64,000 nt of DNA, taken from contig JAFOLH010000001.1 of NCBI GenBank assembly GCA_017419405.1, positions 248,001-312,000 of the forward strand, given 5' to 3'. This DNA is from Renibacterium sp. (GTDB lineage Bacteria; Actinomycetota; Actinomycetes; Actinomycetales; Micrococcaceae). Position numbers and translations under genes: made by a program. Below are positions 35,668 to 45,061 of the stretch, one piece after another. Numbering within the stretch: the first letter of the stretch is position 1; every line of letters begins with the position of its first letter. A model generated the notes under the pieces. It had not been told where the DNA came from, did not search any database, and saw only the letters and a list, made by a program, of their open reading frames with translations.

Positions 35668-36012
35668 ATGTTGCGGCTTTCCACGGTGATGATCAATACC
35701 GAAAACCCCGAACGGTTGGCCCGGTTCTGGGCGCAGCTGCTGGGCACCGAGCCCGTTTCGGAGCACGGGGATTTCATTTGGCTCAAGGCCGTCGAGGGCC
35801 AAACCGGCTTGGCTTTCCAAGCTGTTTCCGAACCCACCAGCGGTCCGCGGAGGCTGCATTTGGACCTGGTCGCCGAAGATTTGGCGGCCGAGCTGGCCCG
35901 GGCCGAGAGCCTCGGCGCGAGCCAGCTGGCCGACCACTGGTCCGGGTCCTTCCATTGGTACGTGATGGCGGACCCGGATGGCAATGAATTCTGCATCTCG
36001 CCCGGGCACTAG
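35668..36012 (+). CDS. VOC (glyoxalase/bleomycin-resistance) family protein
   Basis: 114 residues. The N-terminal strand RLSTVMINTENPERLARFW and the C-terminal strand SFHWYVMADPDGNEFCI match the two beta-alpha-beta-beta-beta units of a small VOC protein. These act as dimers in metal-dependent isomerisation or ligand sequestration; the substrate is unknown. It converges with the 4-TM protein gene. Confidence 0.82.
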   Translation: MLRLSTVMINTENPERLARFWAQLLGTEPVSEHGDFIWLKAVEGQTGLAFQAVSEPTSGPRRLHLDLVAEDLAAELARAESLGASQLADHWSGSFHWYVMADPDGNEFCISPGH

Positions 36013-36045
36013 TCCCGGACGTCACCGGGATGGCAGGCTATCCGG

Positions 36046-36396
36046 TCAGTTCCAGAGCGTGGCCACCGCGATATTGATCAGAGCCATGCCGCCGACCGCG
36101 TGGGCCAAACCGGTGGAGACCTGCTCGCCCTTTTTGGCCTTCCGGTAACCGATGATCGCCGGAACCAGAACCGCGATGGCGATCACCAGTTTGACCGTGA
36201 TCTTGATGTAGTTCAGCGGGTCGCGGGTGGCCCCGGCCAAGCCCACCAGGGCCAGGCCGGTGATCAATTGCGCAGTGGCGCCCCAGAGCTGGATCGGCAG
36301 CACCGTAGGCTTTTTGAAAGTGGCGAACCAGCCGCCGACGACGGCCGCAGCGCCGAGGATGTGCAAGAAGATCAGCAGGTATTTGACGAAGTCCAT
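36046..36396 (-). CDS. Four-helix membrane protein with two intramembrane His, likely BlaI-controlled
   Basis: 116 residues forming four hydrophobic segments: about 5-24, 32-54, 66-84 and 97-114. His12 (LHILG) in helix 1 and His99 (LAHAVGG) in helix 4 are within the membrane, which would suit heme ligation as in CopD/DUF2269-like bundles; this is inference. A Lys-rich loop (YRKAKKGEQ) joins helices 3 and 4. The promoter is leaderless: TAGAAT ends 6 nt before the ATG. That -10 is one arm of a TTCTAC-N5-GTAGAA dyad identical in form to the three in the blaI-cydA gap. Function unknown; a respiratory or membrane-stress role is suggested by co-regulation. Confidence 0.78.
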   Translation of the reverse strand: MDFVKYLLIFLHILGAAAVVGGWFATFKKPTVLPIQLWGATAQLITGLALVGLAGATRDPLNYIKITVKLVIAIAVLVPAIIGYRKAKKGEQVSTGLAHAVGGMALINIAVATLWN

Positions 36397-36402
36397 ATGG
36401 TT

Positions 36403-36408
36403 ATTCTA
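36403..36408 (-). promoter_or_regulatory. -10 element of the four-helix membrane protein gene
   Basis: TAGAAT on the minus strand, 6 nt before the ATG at 36396, overlapping the dyad at 36404-36420. Confidence 0.5.
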
Positions 36409-36420
36409 CGGGATGTAGAA
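36404..36420. promoter_or_regulatory. BlaI-type operator
   Basis: TTCTAC-GGGAT-GTAGAA, a 17-bp dyad of the same form and arm sequence as those at 52287-52348. A protein bound here would block the -10 element. Confidence 0.7.
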
Positions 36421-36446
36421 GGTGCTTGGTGACACTGCGTCGACAA

Positions 36447-36476
36447 AATTTCGACCAATTTCGTCCAATTTCGCCG
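36447..36476. repeat. Three 10-bp direct repeats
   Basis: AATTTCGACC, AATTTCGTCC and AATTTCGCCG in tandem with a 10-bp period, 50 bp upstream of the four-helix protein start. The helical phasing suggests a protein-binding or bent region. Confidence 0.6.
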
Positions 36477-36528
36477 GATCCGGCCCGGCAGGCCTCCGGG
36501 CACCGGAACTCGCCGGCAGCCAAAAGCC

Positions 36529-36559
36529 GTGGGAGCGGCCGGAACCCGGCCGCTCCCAC
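36529..36559 (-). terminator. Terminator of the M14 carboxypeptidase gene
   Basis: 13-bp perfect stem (GTGGGAGCGGCCG and its complement) with a 5-nt loop, followed on the minus strand by a CTTTTGG run. Confidence 0.75.
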
Positions 36560-36589
36560 AAACCTTCGATGCCGTCGGCCGGTGCTGGC

Positions 36590-36620
36590 CCGGTCGATTA
36601 CTGGGCCGGTCGATTACTGG
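36590..36620. repeat. 16-bp tandem duplication at a stop codon
   Basis: CCGGTCGATTACTGG occurs at 36590-36604 and 36606-36620 (period 16). The second copy contains the TAA stop of the carboxypeptidase. Confidence 0.85.
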
Positions 36621-38401
36621 ACGAAGACGGCCTTGGCCGGCCCCCAATTGCCATCCGCGTCCTTGGCCCGGACGAAGATGGTCTGCTTGCCGTCGGCGAC
36701 GTTGCCAGCGGTCCCGTTGAACGACTCCGTCGTCGAATTCGCCGACCCGTCGGACAATGCGAGTGCGGTGCCGCTGCCGGCCGCAGCCGGCAATTTGCCC
36801 ACCGAGTATTCGGCTGCAGTGACGTTTTGCGCCGCGGGTTTGCGGTTCGACGGGTTGGTCCCGATGGCATTGTCGTTTCCGGTGGCGTTGATCGACACCG
36901 ACTTGTCGCTGTTGCGGCTCGCGGTCAATGAGGTGACCGTCGGCCCGGCCGGAGTCTGGTACGGTGCCGAAGCCGCGTTGGCGGCGTAGAAGATGCCTCC
37001 GCGGTACTGGTTGTACAAACCTGCAGTCCGGGAGAATGCCGGGAAGAAGCCGCCCTGGCTGCTCGTGCCGATTTCCCAGGTGTAGGCCGGAATGCCGTTT
37101 TGCTGGTAAATGGTGTCGATATCGCCGCCGGCCGCGTTGTAGATGACATCTCCGGCGGCACCGGTCTTGAACCCGTTGTAGAAGCTCTGCCGGAAGCCCA
37201 GATTCTTGATCGCCGCGATGTTCGGCGGGATCACCGTGTTGTCATAGGCATAGGGGTAAATCACCAGGTTCGAGAAGCTGTGCAGGTTCAACACGGTTCC
37301 TTGCCGGCTGTCCGGCGCCGGGGTGTTGCCCGTGACCGTGAATTTGCCGAACAGCTGGCTGAAGAAATCGGCTTGCTGCTTGGACTCCGGCTCGGAGAGC
37401 GGCCCCTTGCCCCGGTAGGACTGGTCGCTGGGATCGTTCGAGGTGCCTTGGCCGCCCCAGCCGGTGGACCAGTTGCGGTTCAAGTCGATGCCGGGCTGGC
37501 TCTGCGTGTAGTCGCTGCTGCCACCGGTGTAGCCGTCGGTGTCCATGTTCTTGCGCTGCCAGGCGGTGTTGTTGGCCGCCGGGTTGCCATCCCCGCTCGA
37601 GGTGGTCGCCGCGGTTTTGAGGCCCTTCTCAACGGTCGCGATGCCATCGGGGTTGGAGCCGAAAACCACCCAGACTTCGGTCGAATCCAGCAGTGCGGTG
37701 GCTTCCGGATCGGTGCCGTAGCCGTTGAGGATGTCCGCGGTGAAGCGGGAGACGAATTCACTGCCGATGATTTCCCGGGCGTGGATCTGGCCGCTGAACA
37801 CGAAACGTGGTTTGTGGTTGGTGTTGGTCTTCCAATCGCTGCCGTCGTTGGCGTTGGCCGTGATCCGCAGGGCGAACAGATCGTGCCCGCCCTGGCCTTT
37901 GGTTTTCTGCCAGGAATCTCCGTAGTCCACGTACTGCGCGAACTCGGGGTATGCGCTGGCGATGTCAGTGGCGAGTTTTTGATAGGCCGCGATGGTCTTG
38001 TATCCGCCGAAGTACGTTTCGTAGCTGTTGTTCTTGACCCGCTCCGGCAGCGGGGAGGCTGCCGCGGCGGCCCGGGCGTTGGCTCCCGGAACCGGAGTGA
38101 AGTCGCTGCCGTAGGGCGTCTCTTTCACGACCTTGATGCCCTTGGCAGCCAGGTCCAGGGCTACCCGGTGGCTGCCGATGATGGTTCCGCTGTTGGCCGA
38201 GCCCGGGTCGACGTCGTAGCCGGCGAGCAGCGACTGTGCTTTCGCCGGGTCCATGCCGTCGGTTCGGAACTCGATGACTTGGACCACATTGTCCAAGTTC
38301 TGCGCAGAAGGGGAAGCCGCGGCGGAAACACCTAGGGTGCCGCCGGAGACCGCCATGACGACTGCTGCTGCCAGCAGTCCGTATCGGGTTTTCTTCATCA
38401 T
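36614..38401 (-). CDS. Secreted zinc carboxypeptidase (M14 family)
   Basis: 595 residues. Signal peptide about 1-28 (RYGLLAAAVVMAVSG), a propeptide-like region to about 125, then the M14 catalytic domain. Zinc ligands are His207 and Glu210 (IHAREI) and His374 (NLHSFSN); the catalytic Glu is Glu443 (TWEIGTSS). The substrate-binding block DLNRNWSTGWGG is present. The C-terminal 100 residues form an Ig-like domain (TVTSLTASRNSDKSVSINAT). It removes C-terminal residues from extracellular peptides. AGGAAA precedes the double ATG. Confidence 0.93.
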   Translation of the reverse strand: MMKKTRYGLLAAAVVMAVSGGTLGVSAAASPSAQNLDNVVQVIEFRTDGMDPAKAQSLLAGYDVDPGSANSGTIIGSHRVALDLAAKGIKVVKETPYGSDFTPVPGANARAAAAASPLPERVKNNSYETYFGGYKTIAAYQKLATDIASAYPEFAQYVDYGDSWQKTKGQGGHDLFALRITANANDGSDWKTNTNHKPRFVFSGQIHAREIIGSEFVSRFTADILNGYGTDPEATALLDSTEVWVVFGSNPDGIATVEKGLKTAATTSSGDGNPAANNTAWQRKNMDTDGYTGGSSDYTQSQPGIDLNRNWSTGWGGQGTSNDPSDQSYRGKGPLSEPESKQQADFFSQLFGKFTVTGNTPAPDSRQGTVLNLHSFSNLVIYPYAYDNTVIPPNIAAIKNLGFRQSFYNGFKTGAAGDVIYNAAGGDIDTIYQQNGIPAYTWEIGTSSQGGFFPAFSRTAGLYNQYRGGIFYAANAASAPYQTPAGPTVTSLTASRNSDKSVSINATGNDNAIGTNPSNRKPAAQNVTAAEYSVGKLPAAAGSGTALALSDGSANSTTESFNGTAGNVADGKQTIFVRAKDADGNWGPAKAVFVQ

Positions 38402-38563
38402 GGGAAGTTTTCCTGACCGTCGGGGCGCTGGGTGTGCGCCGGTTGGATGGATCTGGGCCCGTTCAAACTATTGGAAAACTTCCTCCATCTTTGGGGAGTT
38501 CTTGCTGTGAATTCACCGGCAAGCAGGATTGCCGGCACGGATGACTGTGGCCGAGGCGCAACA

Positions 38564-38607
38564 AAAAAGCCGGGGCGGACATCAATGGATGTCCGCCCCG
38601 GCTTTTT
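38564..38607 (-). terminator. Rho-independent terminator of sucB
   Basis: 20-bp perfect stem with a 4-nt loop, followed by six Ts on the minus strand. The A/T flanks also make it usable in reverse. Confidence 0.9.
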
Positions 38608-38619
38608 ACTGGAAAGTGC

Positions 38620-40401
38620 TCAGAGGCCCAAATCGGCTTCGAAGGCTCCTTCTTCCAGCCGGGCTTTGAGCGTCTGCAGGAAGCGTCCGGCGTCCGCGCC
38701 GTCGACCAAACGGTGGTCGTAGGTCATCGACAAGTACATCATCTGCCGGATCGCGATGGTGTCGCCGCCGTCCGCGTCGGTCAGCACGACCGGGCGCTTG
38801 ACGATCGAGCCGATGCCGAGGATCGCGACCTGCGGTTGGTTGATGATCGGGGTGTCGAAAAGCGCGCCGACCGAACCGAAGTTCGTGATCGAGAAGGTCC
38901 CGCCGGAAAGCTCGTCCGGGCCGATCTTGTTGTTGCGCGTCCGATTCGCCACGTCGGCGATCTTTCCGGCCAGGCCGGCCAGGTTGAGATTGCCGGCGTC
39001 GGAAATCACCGGAACCAGCAGGCCACGATCGGTATCGACTGCGATCGCCAAGTGCTCGGCATCGTGGAACGTGATTTCCTGCTTTTCTTCATCGTAGGAG
39101 GCGTTGACCTTGGGGTGCTGCTTGAGCGCCTCGGCCACCGCCTTCGCGATGAAGGGCAGGAAGGTCAGTTTCACGCCGCCGTTCTGTGCCTGGAAGGTGT
39201 TCTTCGCGGCATTGCGCAGCTTGGCGATTTTGGTCATGTCGACCTCGTGCACCTGGGTGAGCTGCGCCGAGGTGTCCAAAGACTCGCGCATCCGCCGCGC
39301 GATCACCTGGCGGATCCGGGGTGCCTTCTCCACCGTGCCGCGCAGCGGCGACGGAGCCGCCGGGGTGCTGGCCGCGGGGAGCTTTGCCGCTGGAGCCGTC
39401 AGCGGTGCGGCGGCTGCCGTCGCTGCGGGGGCCGCGACGGCCTTTGCAGCTTCTGCTGCGGCGAGCACGTCCTGCTTCCGGATCCGGCCGCCGACTCCGC
39501 TTCCGGTCAGGGCGCTGATCTCGATTCCGTGCTGGTTCGCGAGCTTGCGGACCAACGGCGTGACATAGTTCGACTCGCTGCCGGAGGCGACCGGAGCTGC
39601 TGCCGGAGGAGCAGCGGGTGCGGCCGGTGCCGGAGCGGCCGGTGCTGCTGCTGCGGGAGCCGCGGCCGGGGGAGCCGGTGCCGCCGGGGCAGCAACCGGT
39701 GCCGGAGCGGGCGCTGCTGCTTGGGCGACCGGCGCCGGTGCCGCGGGAGCCGCAGCTGCCGGTGCGCTGGAGCCGATGACCGCGAGCACGGAGCCCACCT
39801 CTGCGGTCTCATCTTCGGCGACCTTGATTTCCAGCAACGTTCCGGCGACCGGCGACGGGATCTCGGTGTCTACCTTGTCCGTGGAGACTTCCAACAGCGG
39901 TTCATCCACCTCGACCGTTTCGCCGACTGCTTTGAGCCAACGGGTCACGGTGCCTTCGGTGACGCTTTCGCCCAATGCCGGAAGGGTCACATCGTGGCCG
40001 GCTGCGGCGGGCGCAGCAGCCGGAGCTGCTTCGGCGACCGGTGCGGGCGCAGCCACGGCGGCAGGAGCCGGCTCGGCAGCCGGAGCCGCTTCGGCGACCG
40101 GTGCGGGCGCGGCTTCGGCAGCGGGTGCAGCTGCGGCGGCCGGAGCCGGGGCGGCCGCGGCATCGCCGGAACCGATCCGGACCAGGGGCGCGCCGACTTC
40201 GGCAGTCTCGTCTTCGGCGACCAGAATTTCCTCGATCACTCCGGCAACCGGGGAGGGGATTTCGGTGTCGACCTTGTCGGTGGAAACCTCCAGCAGCGGT
40301 TCGTCGACTTCAACCCGGTCTCCGACCTGTTTGAGCCAGCGGGTGACCGTACCCTCGGTGACGCTTTCACCAAGAGCCGGCAAATTCACGGATTCAGACA
40401 T
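38620..40401 (-). CDS. sucB: Dihydrolipoamide succinyltransferase (2-oxoglutarate dehydrogenase E2)
   Basis: 593 residues. Two lipoyl domains (1-75 and about 136-210), each with the lipoylated Lys in [11 protein letters not shown] (Lys43 and Lys176). They are joined by Ala/Pro-rich linkers of about 60 residues. Then an E3-binding domain (about 278-312) and the acyltransferase core with [13 protein letters not shown] near 570. It transfers succinyl from the E1 product to CoA. The two lipoyl domains are nearly identical in protein but differ at synonymous sites. lpdA lies 96 bp upstream on the same strand, and lipA/lipB of this window supply the cofactor. Confidence 0.94.
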   Translation of the reverse strand: MSESVNLPALGESVTEGTVTRWLKQVGDRVEVDEPLLEVSTDKVDTEIPSPVAGVIEEILVAEDETAEVGAPLVRIGSGDAAAAPAPAAAAAPAAEAAPAPVAEAAPAAEPAPAAVAAPAPVAEAAPAAAPAAAGHDVTLPALGESVTEGTVTRWLKAVGETVEVDEPLLEVSTDKVDTEIPSPVAGTLLEIKVAEDETAEVGSVLAVIGSSAPAAAAPAAPAPVAQAAAPAPAPVAAPAAPAPPAAAPAAAAPAAPAPAAPAAPPAAAPVASGSESNYVTPLVRKLANQHGIEISALTGSGVGGRIRKQDVLAAAEAAKAVAAPAATAAAAPLTAPAAKLPAASTPAAPSPLRGTVEKAPRIRQVIARRMRESLDTSAQLTQVHEVDMTKIAKLRNAAKNTFQAQNGGVKLTFLPFIAKAVAEALKQHPKVNASYDEEKQEITFHDAEHLAIAVDTDRGLLVPVISDAGNLNLAGLAGKIADVANRTRNNKIGPDELSGGTFSITNFGSVGALFDTPIINQPQVAILGIGSIVKRPVVLTDADGGDTIAIRQMMYLSMTYDHRLVDGADAGRFLQTLKARLEEGAFEADLGL

Positions 40402-40497
40402 GTCGTCCCCGTTTCTCCTTCAGAGATGCTGTTGTACTTTCAATCGTCTTCGTATCGAGCCTAGCGCCTAAGCCGCTTGCAGCCATGCTCCGCCGTC

Positions 40498-41898
40498 CTA
40501 ACCGTGCAACGGCTTGCCGGCGAGCGCCATGGCGGTCTCGCCCAGGGATTCGTTCTGCGTCGGGTGTGCGTGCACCAGCTGCGCCACGTCTTCCGGGTAC
40601 GCTTCCCAGTTGACGATCAACTGGGCTTCGCCGATCTGTTCGCCCATCCGGGCGCCGATCATGTGCACGCCGACGATCGGGCCGTCTTTCTGCCGCACCA
40701 TTTTCACGATGCCGCTGGTGCCCAGGATCGAGCTCTTGCCGTTGCCGGCCAAGTTGTACTCCTGCGCCTGGACATTGTCCGCGCCGAACTTCTCTTCGGC
40801 GGCCTTCTGGGTGAGGCCCACCGAAGCGATTTCCGGGTCGCAGTAGGTGACTTTCGGGATGTTGACGTCTTGCACCACTACCGGGTTGAGTCCGGCGATT
40901 TCTTCGGCGACGAAGATGCCCTGCTGGTAACCGCGGTGTGCCAGCTGCAAGCCCGGCACGATGTCCCCGATCGCGTAGACGTTGCCGACTCCGGTGTGCA
41001 GCCGCTCGTTGGCGAGCACGAAGCCGCGGTCCATCGGGATGCCGGCTTCTTCGTAGCCCAGTCCTGCAGTGTTCGGGCCACGGCCCACCGCGACGAGCAG
41101 CAGCTCGGCCTCAAAGGTGGTGCCATCGACCAGGGTGACCTTGACGCCGTCGTCGTTCTGTTCGACGCCCTGGAAGAAGGTGCCGGTGGAGAACTTGATG
41201 CCGCGCTTCTTGAAAGCGCGCTCCAGGTTCTTCACGATCGTGGCGTCCTCGTTCGGCACCAACGACGGCAGGCCTTCGACGATCGTGACGTCGACGCCGA
41301 AGGACTTCCAGACCGAGGCGAATTCGCAACCGATGACGCCGCCGCCGAGGATGATCGCGCTCTTCGGAATGAAGTCCAGGTTCAGCGCGGCTTCGGAGGT
41401 GATCACCCGGCCGCCGATTTCCAGTCCGGGCAGGGTCTTCGAGTAGGAGCCGGACGCCAACACGATGTTCTTGCCGGTGTAGGCGGTTGCCTTGCCGTCG
41501 GCATCGGTCACGGTGACAGTGTTGGGGGCGGTGAGCTTGCCCTCGCCCTCGAGCACCGTGATCGCCTTCTTGGACTTGATCAGTCCCTGCAGGCCTTTGT
41601 ATTTGCCCGCGATGATGTTGTCTTTGTACGCGACGACCGCGTTGATGTCGATGCCCTGGAGTTCGACATTGACGCCGTATTTCGCCGAGTCGCGGGCGTG
41701 GTCGGCGAGTTCCGCAGAGTGCAGCAAAGCCTTGGTGGGGATGCAGCCGGTGTGCAGGCAGGTGCCGCCCAGCTTGCTCTTCTCTACCAAGCCCACGGTG
41801 AAGCCCAGCTGGACCGCGCGCAAAGCGGTCGCATAACCGGCGCTTCCGGCGCCGAGAATAAGGATGTCGAATTCTTGCCCAGTTGCCTGTTCGGCCAC
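40498..41898 (-). CDS. lpdA: Dihydrolipoamide dehydrogenase (E3)
   Basis: 466 residues. FAD-binding GAGSAGYATA (16-25), redox disulphide Cys47/Cys52 (GGTCLHTGC), NAD-binding GGGVIGCEFA, and the C-terminal catalytic HAHPTQNESLGE. It reoxidises dihydrolipoamide in 2-oxoacid dehydrogenase complexes. The GTG start at 41898 is preceded by GGGAG at 7 nt; a longer frame upstream has no support. Clustered with sucB downstream and pepA upstream on the same strand. Confidence 0.95.
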   Translation of the reverse strand: MAEQATGQEFDILILGAGSAGYATALRAVQLGFTVGLVEKSKLGGTCLHTGCIPTKALLHSAELADHARDSAKYGVNVELQGIDINAVVAYKDNIIAGKYKGLQGLIKSKKAITVLEGEGKLTAPNTVTVTDADGKATAYTGKNIVLASGSYSKTLPGLEIGGRVITSEAALNLDFIPKSAIILGGGVIGCEFASVWKSFGVDVTIVEGLPSLVPNEDATIVKNLERAFKKRGIKFSTGTFFQGVEQNDDGVKVTLVDGTTFEAELLLVAVGRGPNTAGLGYEEAGIPMDRGFVLANERLHTGVGNVYAIGDIVPGLQLAHRGYQQGIFVAEEIAGLNPVVVQDVNIPKVTYCDPEIASVGLTQKAAEEKFGADNVQAQEYNLAGNGKSSILGTSGIVKMVRQKDGPIVGVHMIGARMGEQIGEAQLIVNWEAYPEDVAQLVHAHPTQNESLGETAMALAGKPLHG

Positions 41899-42130
41899 GT
41901 GAACGCTCCCTCGCGTGTATGACTGTTCAACGGTGTGATGGTCGGTAGGACAGTCGATTGCTGAACTTCCCTGGGCGCCCGCCGAATCCACACTTAAGCC
42001 CGGCACGTTCGGGAAATACTTTCAGGATTCACCTTAGCGTCCGGCGCACGCCGTCTCCACCTGTGACAGGGTGTCAGCGTCCGTTTGTGGTGCGATTCAC
42101 TCAGGGTTGTGATTCAGCAGCTATCCGGGA

Positions 42131-43660
42131 CTACTTGGCGCCTGCGGCTAGGCCCTCCGCGTAACTCACCAAGGTCCGCACCGATACTCCGGTGCCCTGT
42201 TTCGGTGTGTATCCGTAAGGCGCGGATTCGTTGAAGGCCGGTCCGGCGATATCCAGGTGCGCCCAGGGGATCTGCTCGCCGGACTTCGCCTGGCCGACGA
42301 ATTCGTTCAGGAAGGCCGCTGCGGTCATCATACCGCCGGCCTTTTCGCCGATGTTCGCCAGGTCGGCGACCGGGGAATCCAGGCTGGGCCGGAGTTCTTC
42401 GGGGATCGGCATGGTCCAGAACAGCTCGCCGGCCTTGTCCGCCGCGGCTTTGACCGCGTTGCTGGTCTGCTCATCGCCCATCACGGCACTCACCCGGTTG
42501 CCGAGCGCGACCATCTGGGCGCCGGTCAGCGTGGCCACATCCAGGATCACGTCGGGGTGTTCGGTGGAGGCGACGGCCAAGCCGTCGGCCATCACCAGAC
42601 GGCCTTCGGCATCGGTGTTGAGCACTTCGACGGTCTTGCCGCCGAAGATGGTGATCACATCGGAGGGGCGGGTCGCCGTAGCCGAGGGCATGTTCTCGGC
42701 GATGCACAGCCAAGCGGTGACCTTCACCGGCAAGCCGAGCTCGGCTACTGCCAGGGTCGCGTTCAGGATCGCCGCAGCGCCGCCCATATCGCACTTCATG
42801 GTCATCATCGATGCTGCCGGCTTGAGCGAAATTCCGCCGGTGTCGAAAGTGATGCCTTTGCCGACCAGGGCCAAGTGCTTCTTCGCCCGGGCCGGCGCGT
42901 ACTCGACCTTGACCAGGCGCGGCGCCCGGGAAGAACCCTTTCCGACGCCCAGGATTCCGCCGAAGCCTTCCTTTTCGAGCTTTTTCTCGTCCCAGACGGT
43001 GACCTTGACCGGCAGGCCCTTGGCCAAGTCTTTGGCGGCCTCGGCGAAGGTCTCCGGGAACAGGTGGCTCGGCGGTTCGTTCACCAGCGAGCGGGTAGCG
43101 TTCACCGCTTTGCCCACCGCCGTCGAGCGGTTCAGGATGGTTTTCGCGGCCCGGGAGTTCAGCGATGTCGCAATCACCGCTTTCTGCACCGGGGATTTCA
43201 GTGCGGCCGGATCGCTCCGGCGGGCTTGGTAGCTGTAGGCGCCCAGCGCAGCGCCCTCGGCGATCGCGGTGAGCTGGGCGGCTTCGGCGGCGGGCAGGGC
43301 CAGCACCACGGTGTCGGTTCCGGCGAGTTGCCGCAAGGCGGAGCCGGCTGCGCGGCGCAGTGCTTCCGGGCTCGGCGCGGCGTCCGGGCCGGTGCCGATT
43401 GCGCCCAATCCGGCCAGGACCAGGACTTTGGCTTCGACTCCGGCCGGAGCCGGTAACCGGTGGAATCCGTCCGCGTTGCCGGTCACCCCGAGCGAGCCCA
43501 GCGATTCGTTCAACGCTGCGGTCTCCTCCGCAGCCAAGGGGCTGTCCAAGAGCGCCGGACCATCGCTTCCTTTGACCACGCCGATCACCAGGGCATCGCC
43601 CTCGATCGATCCGGCGGGAGAATTGCTTGCTGCAAGCGAAACGACACTGTTCAAGGCCAC
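42131..43660 (-). CDS. pepA: Leucyl aminopeptidase (M17)
   Basis: 509 residues. The N-terminal macro-like domain is followed by the catalytic domain: KGITFDTGGISLKP (about 268-281) with a metal ligand Lys and Asp, and NTDAEGRLVMADGL (about 346-359), the family signature. It forms hexamers and removes N-terminal Leu and other residues in peptide turnover. The GTG start has GAGGA about 8 nt upstream. It diverges from the PAC2 gene across 219 bp. Confidence 0.94.
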   Translation of the reverse strand: MALNSVVSLAASNSPAGSIEGDALVIGVVKGSDGPALLDSPLAAEETAALNESLGSLGVTGNADGFHRLPAPAGVEAKVLVLAGLGAIGTGPDAAPSPEALRRAAGSALRQLAGTDTVVLALPAAEAAQLTAIAEGAALGAYSYQARRSDPAALKSPVQKAVIATSLNSRAAKTILNRSTAVGKAVNATRSLVNEPPSHLFPETFAEAAKDLAKGLPVKVTVWDEKKLEKEGFGGILGVGKGSSRAPRLVKVEYAPARAKKHLALVGKGITFDTGGISLKPAASMMTMKCDMGGAAAILNATLAVAELGLPVKVTAWLCIAENMPSATATRPSDVITIFGGKTVEVLNTDAEGRLVMADGLAVASTEHPDVILDVATLTGAQMVALGNRVSAVMGDEQTSNAVKAAADKAGELFWTMPIPEELRPSLDSPVADLANIGEKAGGMMTAAAFLNEFVGQAKSGEQIPWAHLDIAGPAFNESAPYGYTPKQGTGVSVRTLVSYAEGLAAGAK

Positions 43661-43879
43661 GGGGGATTCCTCACTGCTCTACGCTGATTCTTTTCGGGCT
43701 GCTGGCGGTTGCACTGCAACCTCCGCGTTCTTGATCGTAGTCTTTTCCGCGCCGCGGTGTTCGCCGGACCGTGTTCGCTGCCGGAGAACCCGGCCCGGCG
43801 TCGGAATGTTTCGGCCGGGTGCCGGTGTTGCAGAAGTAGATTGTTAGGCTTGTAGGCCCAGAGTTGCGGGAGGACCGGG

Positions 43880-44809
43880 ATGAAAGAAATCAAGTACGTG
43901 CCGTTTTTGGATCCGGAGTCCCTTTACGCCTCGAATGAAGACTTGCTGCACGACGGCGGCCTCAAAGGGCTGAACTTGTTGATGGGATTCACCGGATTCA
44001 CCGATGCCGGCCATGTGGTGAGCCAGATCAATGCCGAGCTCCTGGACAAATTGGATGCCGAGCCGGTTGCGCTGTTCGACATCGACCAGTTGATCGATTA
44101 CCGTTCCCGCCGCCCGCAAATCAGCTTCGTCGAAGACCACCTCACCGACTACCAGCAACCGGCGATGATCCTGTACAAACTGGTCGACGGTTTGGGCCAG
44201 CCGTTCTTATTCCTGGCCGGAAACGAGCCGGATCTGCAGTGGGAGCGGTTCAGTGCCGCGGTCGTCGATCTGGTGCAGCGGCTGGACGTGAACCTGGTGG
44301 CCTGGGTGCATTCGATCCCGATGCCGGTGCCGCACACCCGGCCGATCGGCGTCACGGTGCACGGCAACCGGCCGGATCTGATCGAAGGCATGTCCACCTG
44401 GAAGGCCACCGTGCAGTTGCCGTCGGCGATCGGGCATCTCTTGGAAGTGCGTCTGGCCGAGGCCGGGCGGAACATCGCCGGCTACGCGGTCCATGTGCCG
44501 CATTATCTGGCGGATGCCGAGTACCCGCGGGCCGCAGTGGCCGCCTTGGAGTACTTGGGCGCAGCCGCTTCGTTGATGCTGCCGACTGACCGGTTGCGCG
44601 AGTCCGGGCGCGACGTGGAGCGTCAGATCACGGAACAGGTGAAAGGCTCGACCGAGGTGCAGGGCGTGGTGCAACGGTTGGAGCAGCAATACGACGAGCG
44701 GCAGCAGGACGTGCCGGTGCGGTCCTTGTTGGCCGCGGACGGCGAACACCTGCCCGACGCCGACGAGCTGGGCGCCGCGATCGAGGCCTATCTCGCCGAC
44801 CAGGACTGA
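43880..44809 (+). CDS. PAC2 (proteasome assembly chaperone-like) family protein
   Basis: 309 residues. The PAC2 fold signature is seen in LNLLMGFTGFTDAGHVVSQ (about 33-51), FDIDQLIDYRSRRP, and LLEVRLAEAGRNIAGYAVHVPHYLAD. In actinobacteria members are implicated in proteasome or peptide-degradation context, but a reaction is not known. GGGAGG lies 6 nt before the ATG. The stop codon is embedded in an 18-bp tandem duplication. Confidence 0.87.
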   Translation: MKEIKYVPFLDPESLYASNEDLLHDGGLKGLNLLMGFTGFTDAGHVVSQINAELLDKLDAEPVALFDIDQLIDYRSRRPQISFVEDHLTDYQQPAMILYKLVDGLGQPFLFLAGNEPDLQWERFSAAVVDLVQRLDVNLVAWVHSIPMPVPHTRPIGVTVHGNRPDLIEGMSTWKATVQLPSAIGHLLEVRLAEAGRNIAGYAVHVPHYLADAEYPRAAVAALEYLGAAASLMLPTDRLRESGRDVERQITEQVKGSTEVQGVVQRLEQQYDERQQDVPVRSLLAADGEHLPDADELGAAIEAYLADQD

Positions 44810-44836
44810 TTCGCCGAGCAGGACTGATTCGCCGAG
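44801..44836. repeat. 18-bp tandem duplication at a stop codon
   Basis: CAGGACTGATTCGCCGAG occurs at 44801-44818 and 44819-44836. Each copy contains an in-frame TGA for the PAC2 gene. Confidence 0.9.
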
Positions 44837-45061
44837 CAGGGCTGGGCAGCAGGGCCGGTTCGGGCAGCGCTTCCCGAGTGGAGGCCCGGGCTGTCGGGCC
44901 TGTGCCCCGCGGCCGCTTGCCGCTGCCTTGTCTCGTCCGCCGTACCTTAGTCTCTTCCTCCACTCCTGGTCTCTTCCTCCGCAGGGGCGAGTTCGGCTGG
45001 TTTCCCCACATCCGCTGTTCCGCCGTTGTACCGAGCCGGCGTCGTTGGGCAGGCTGGGGAC

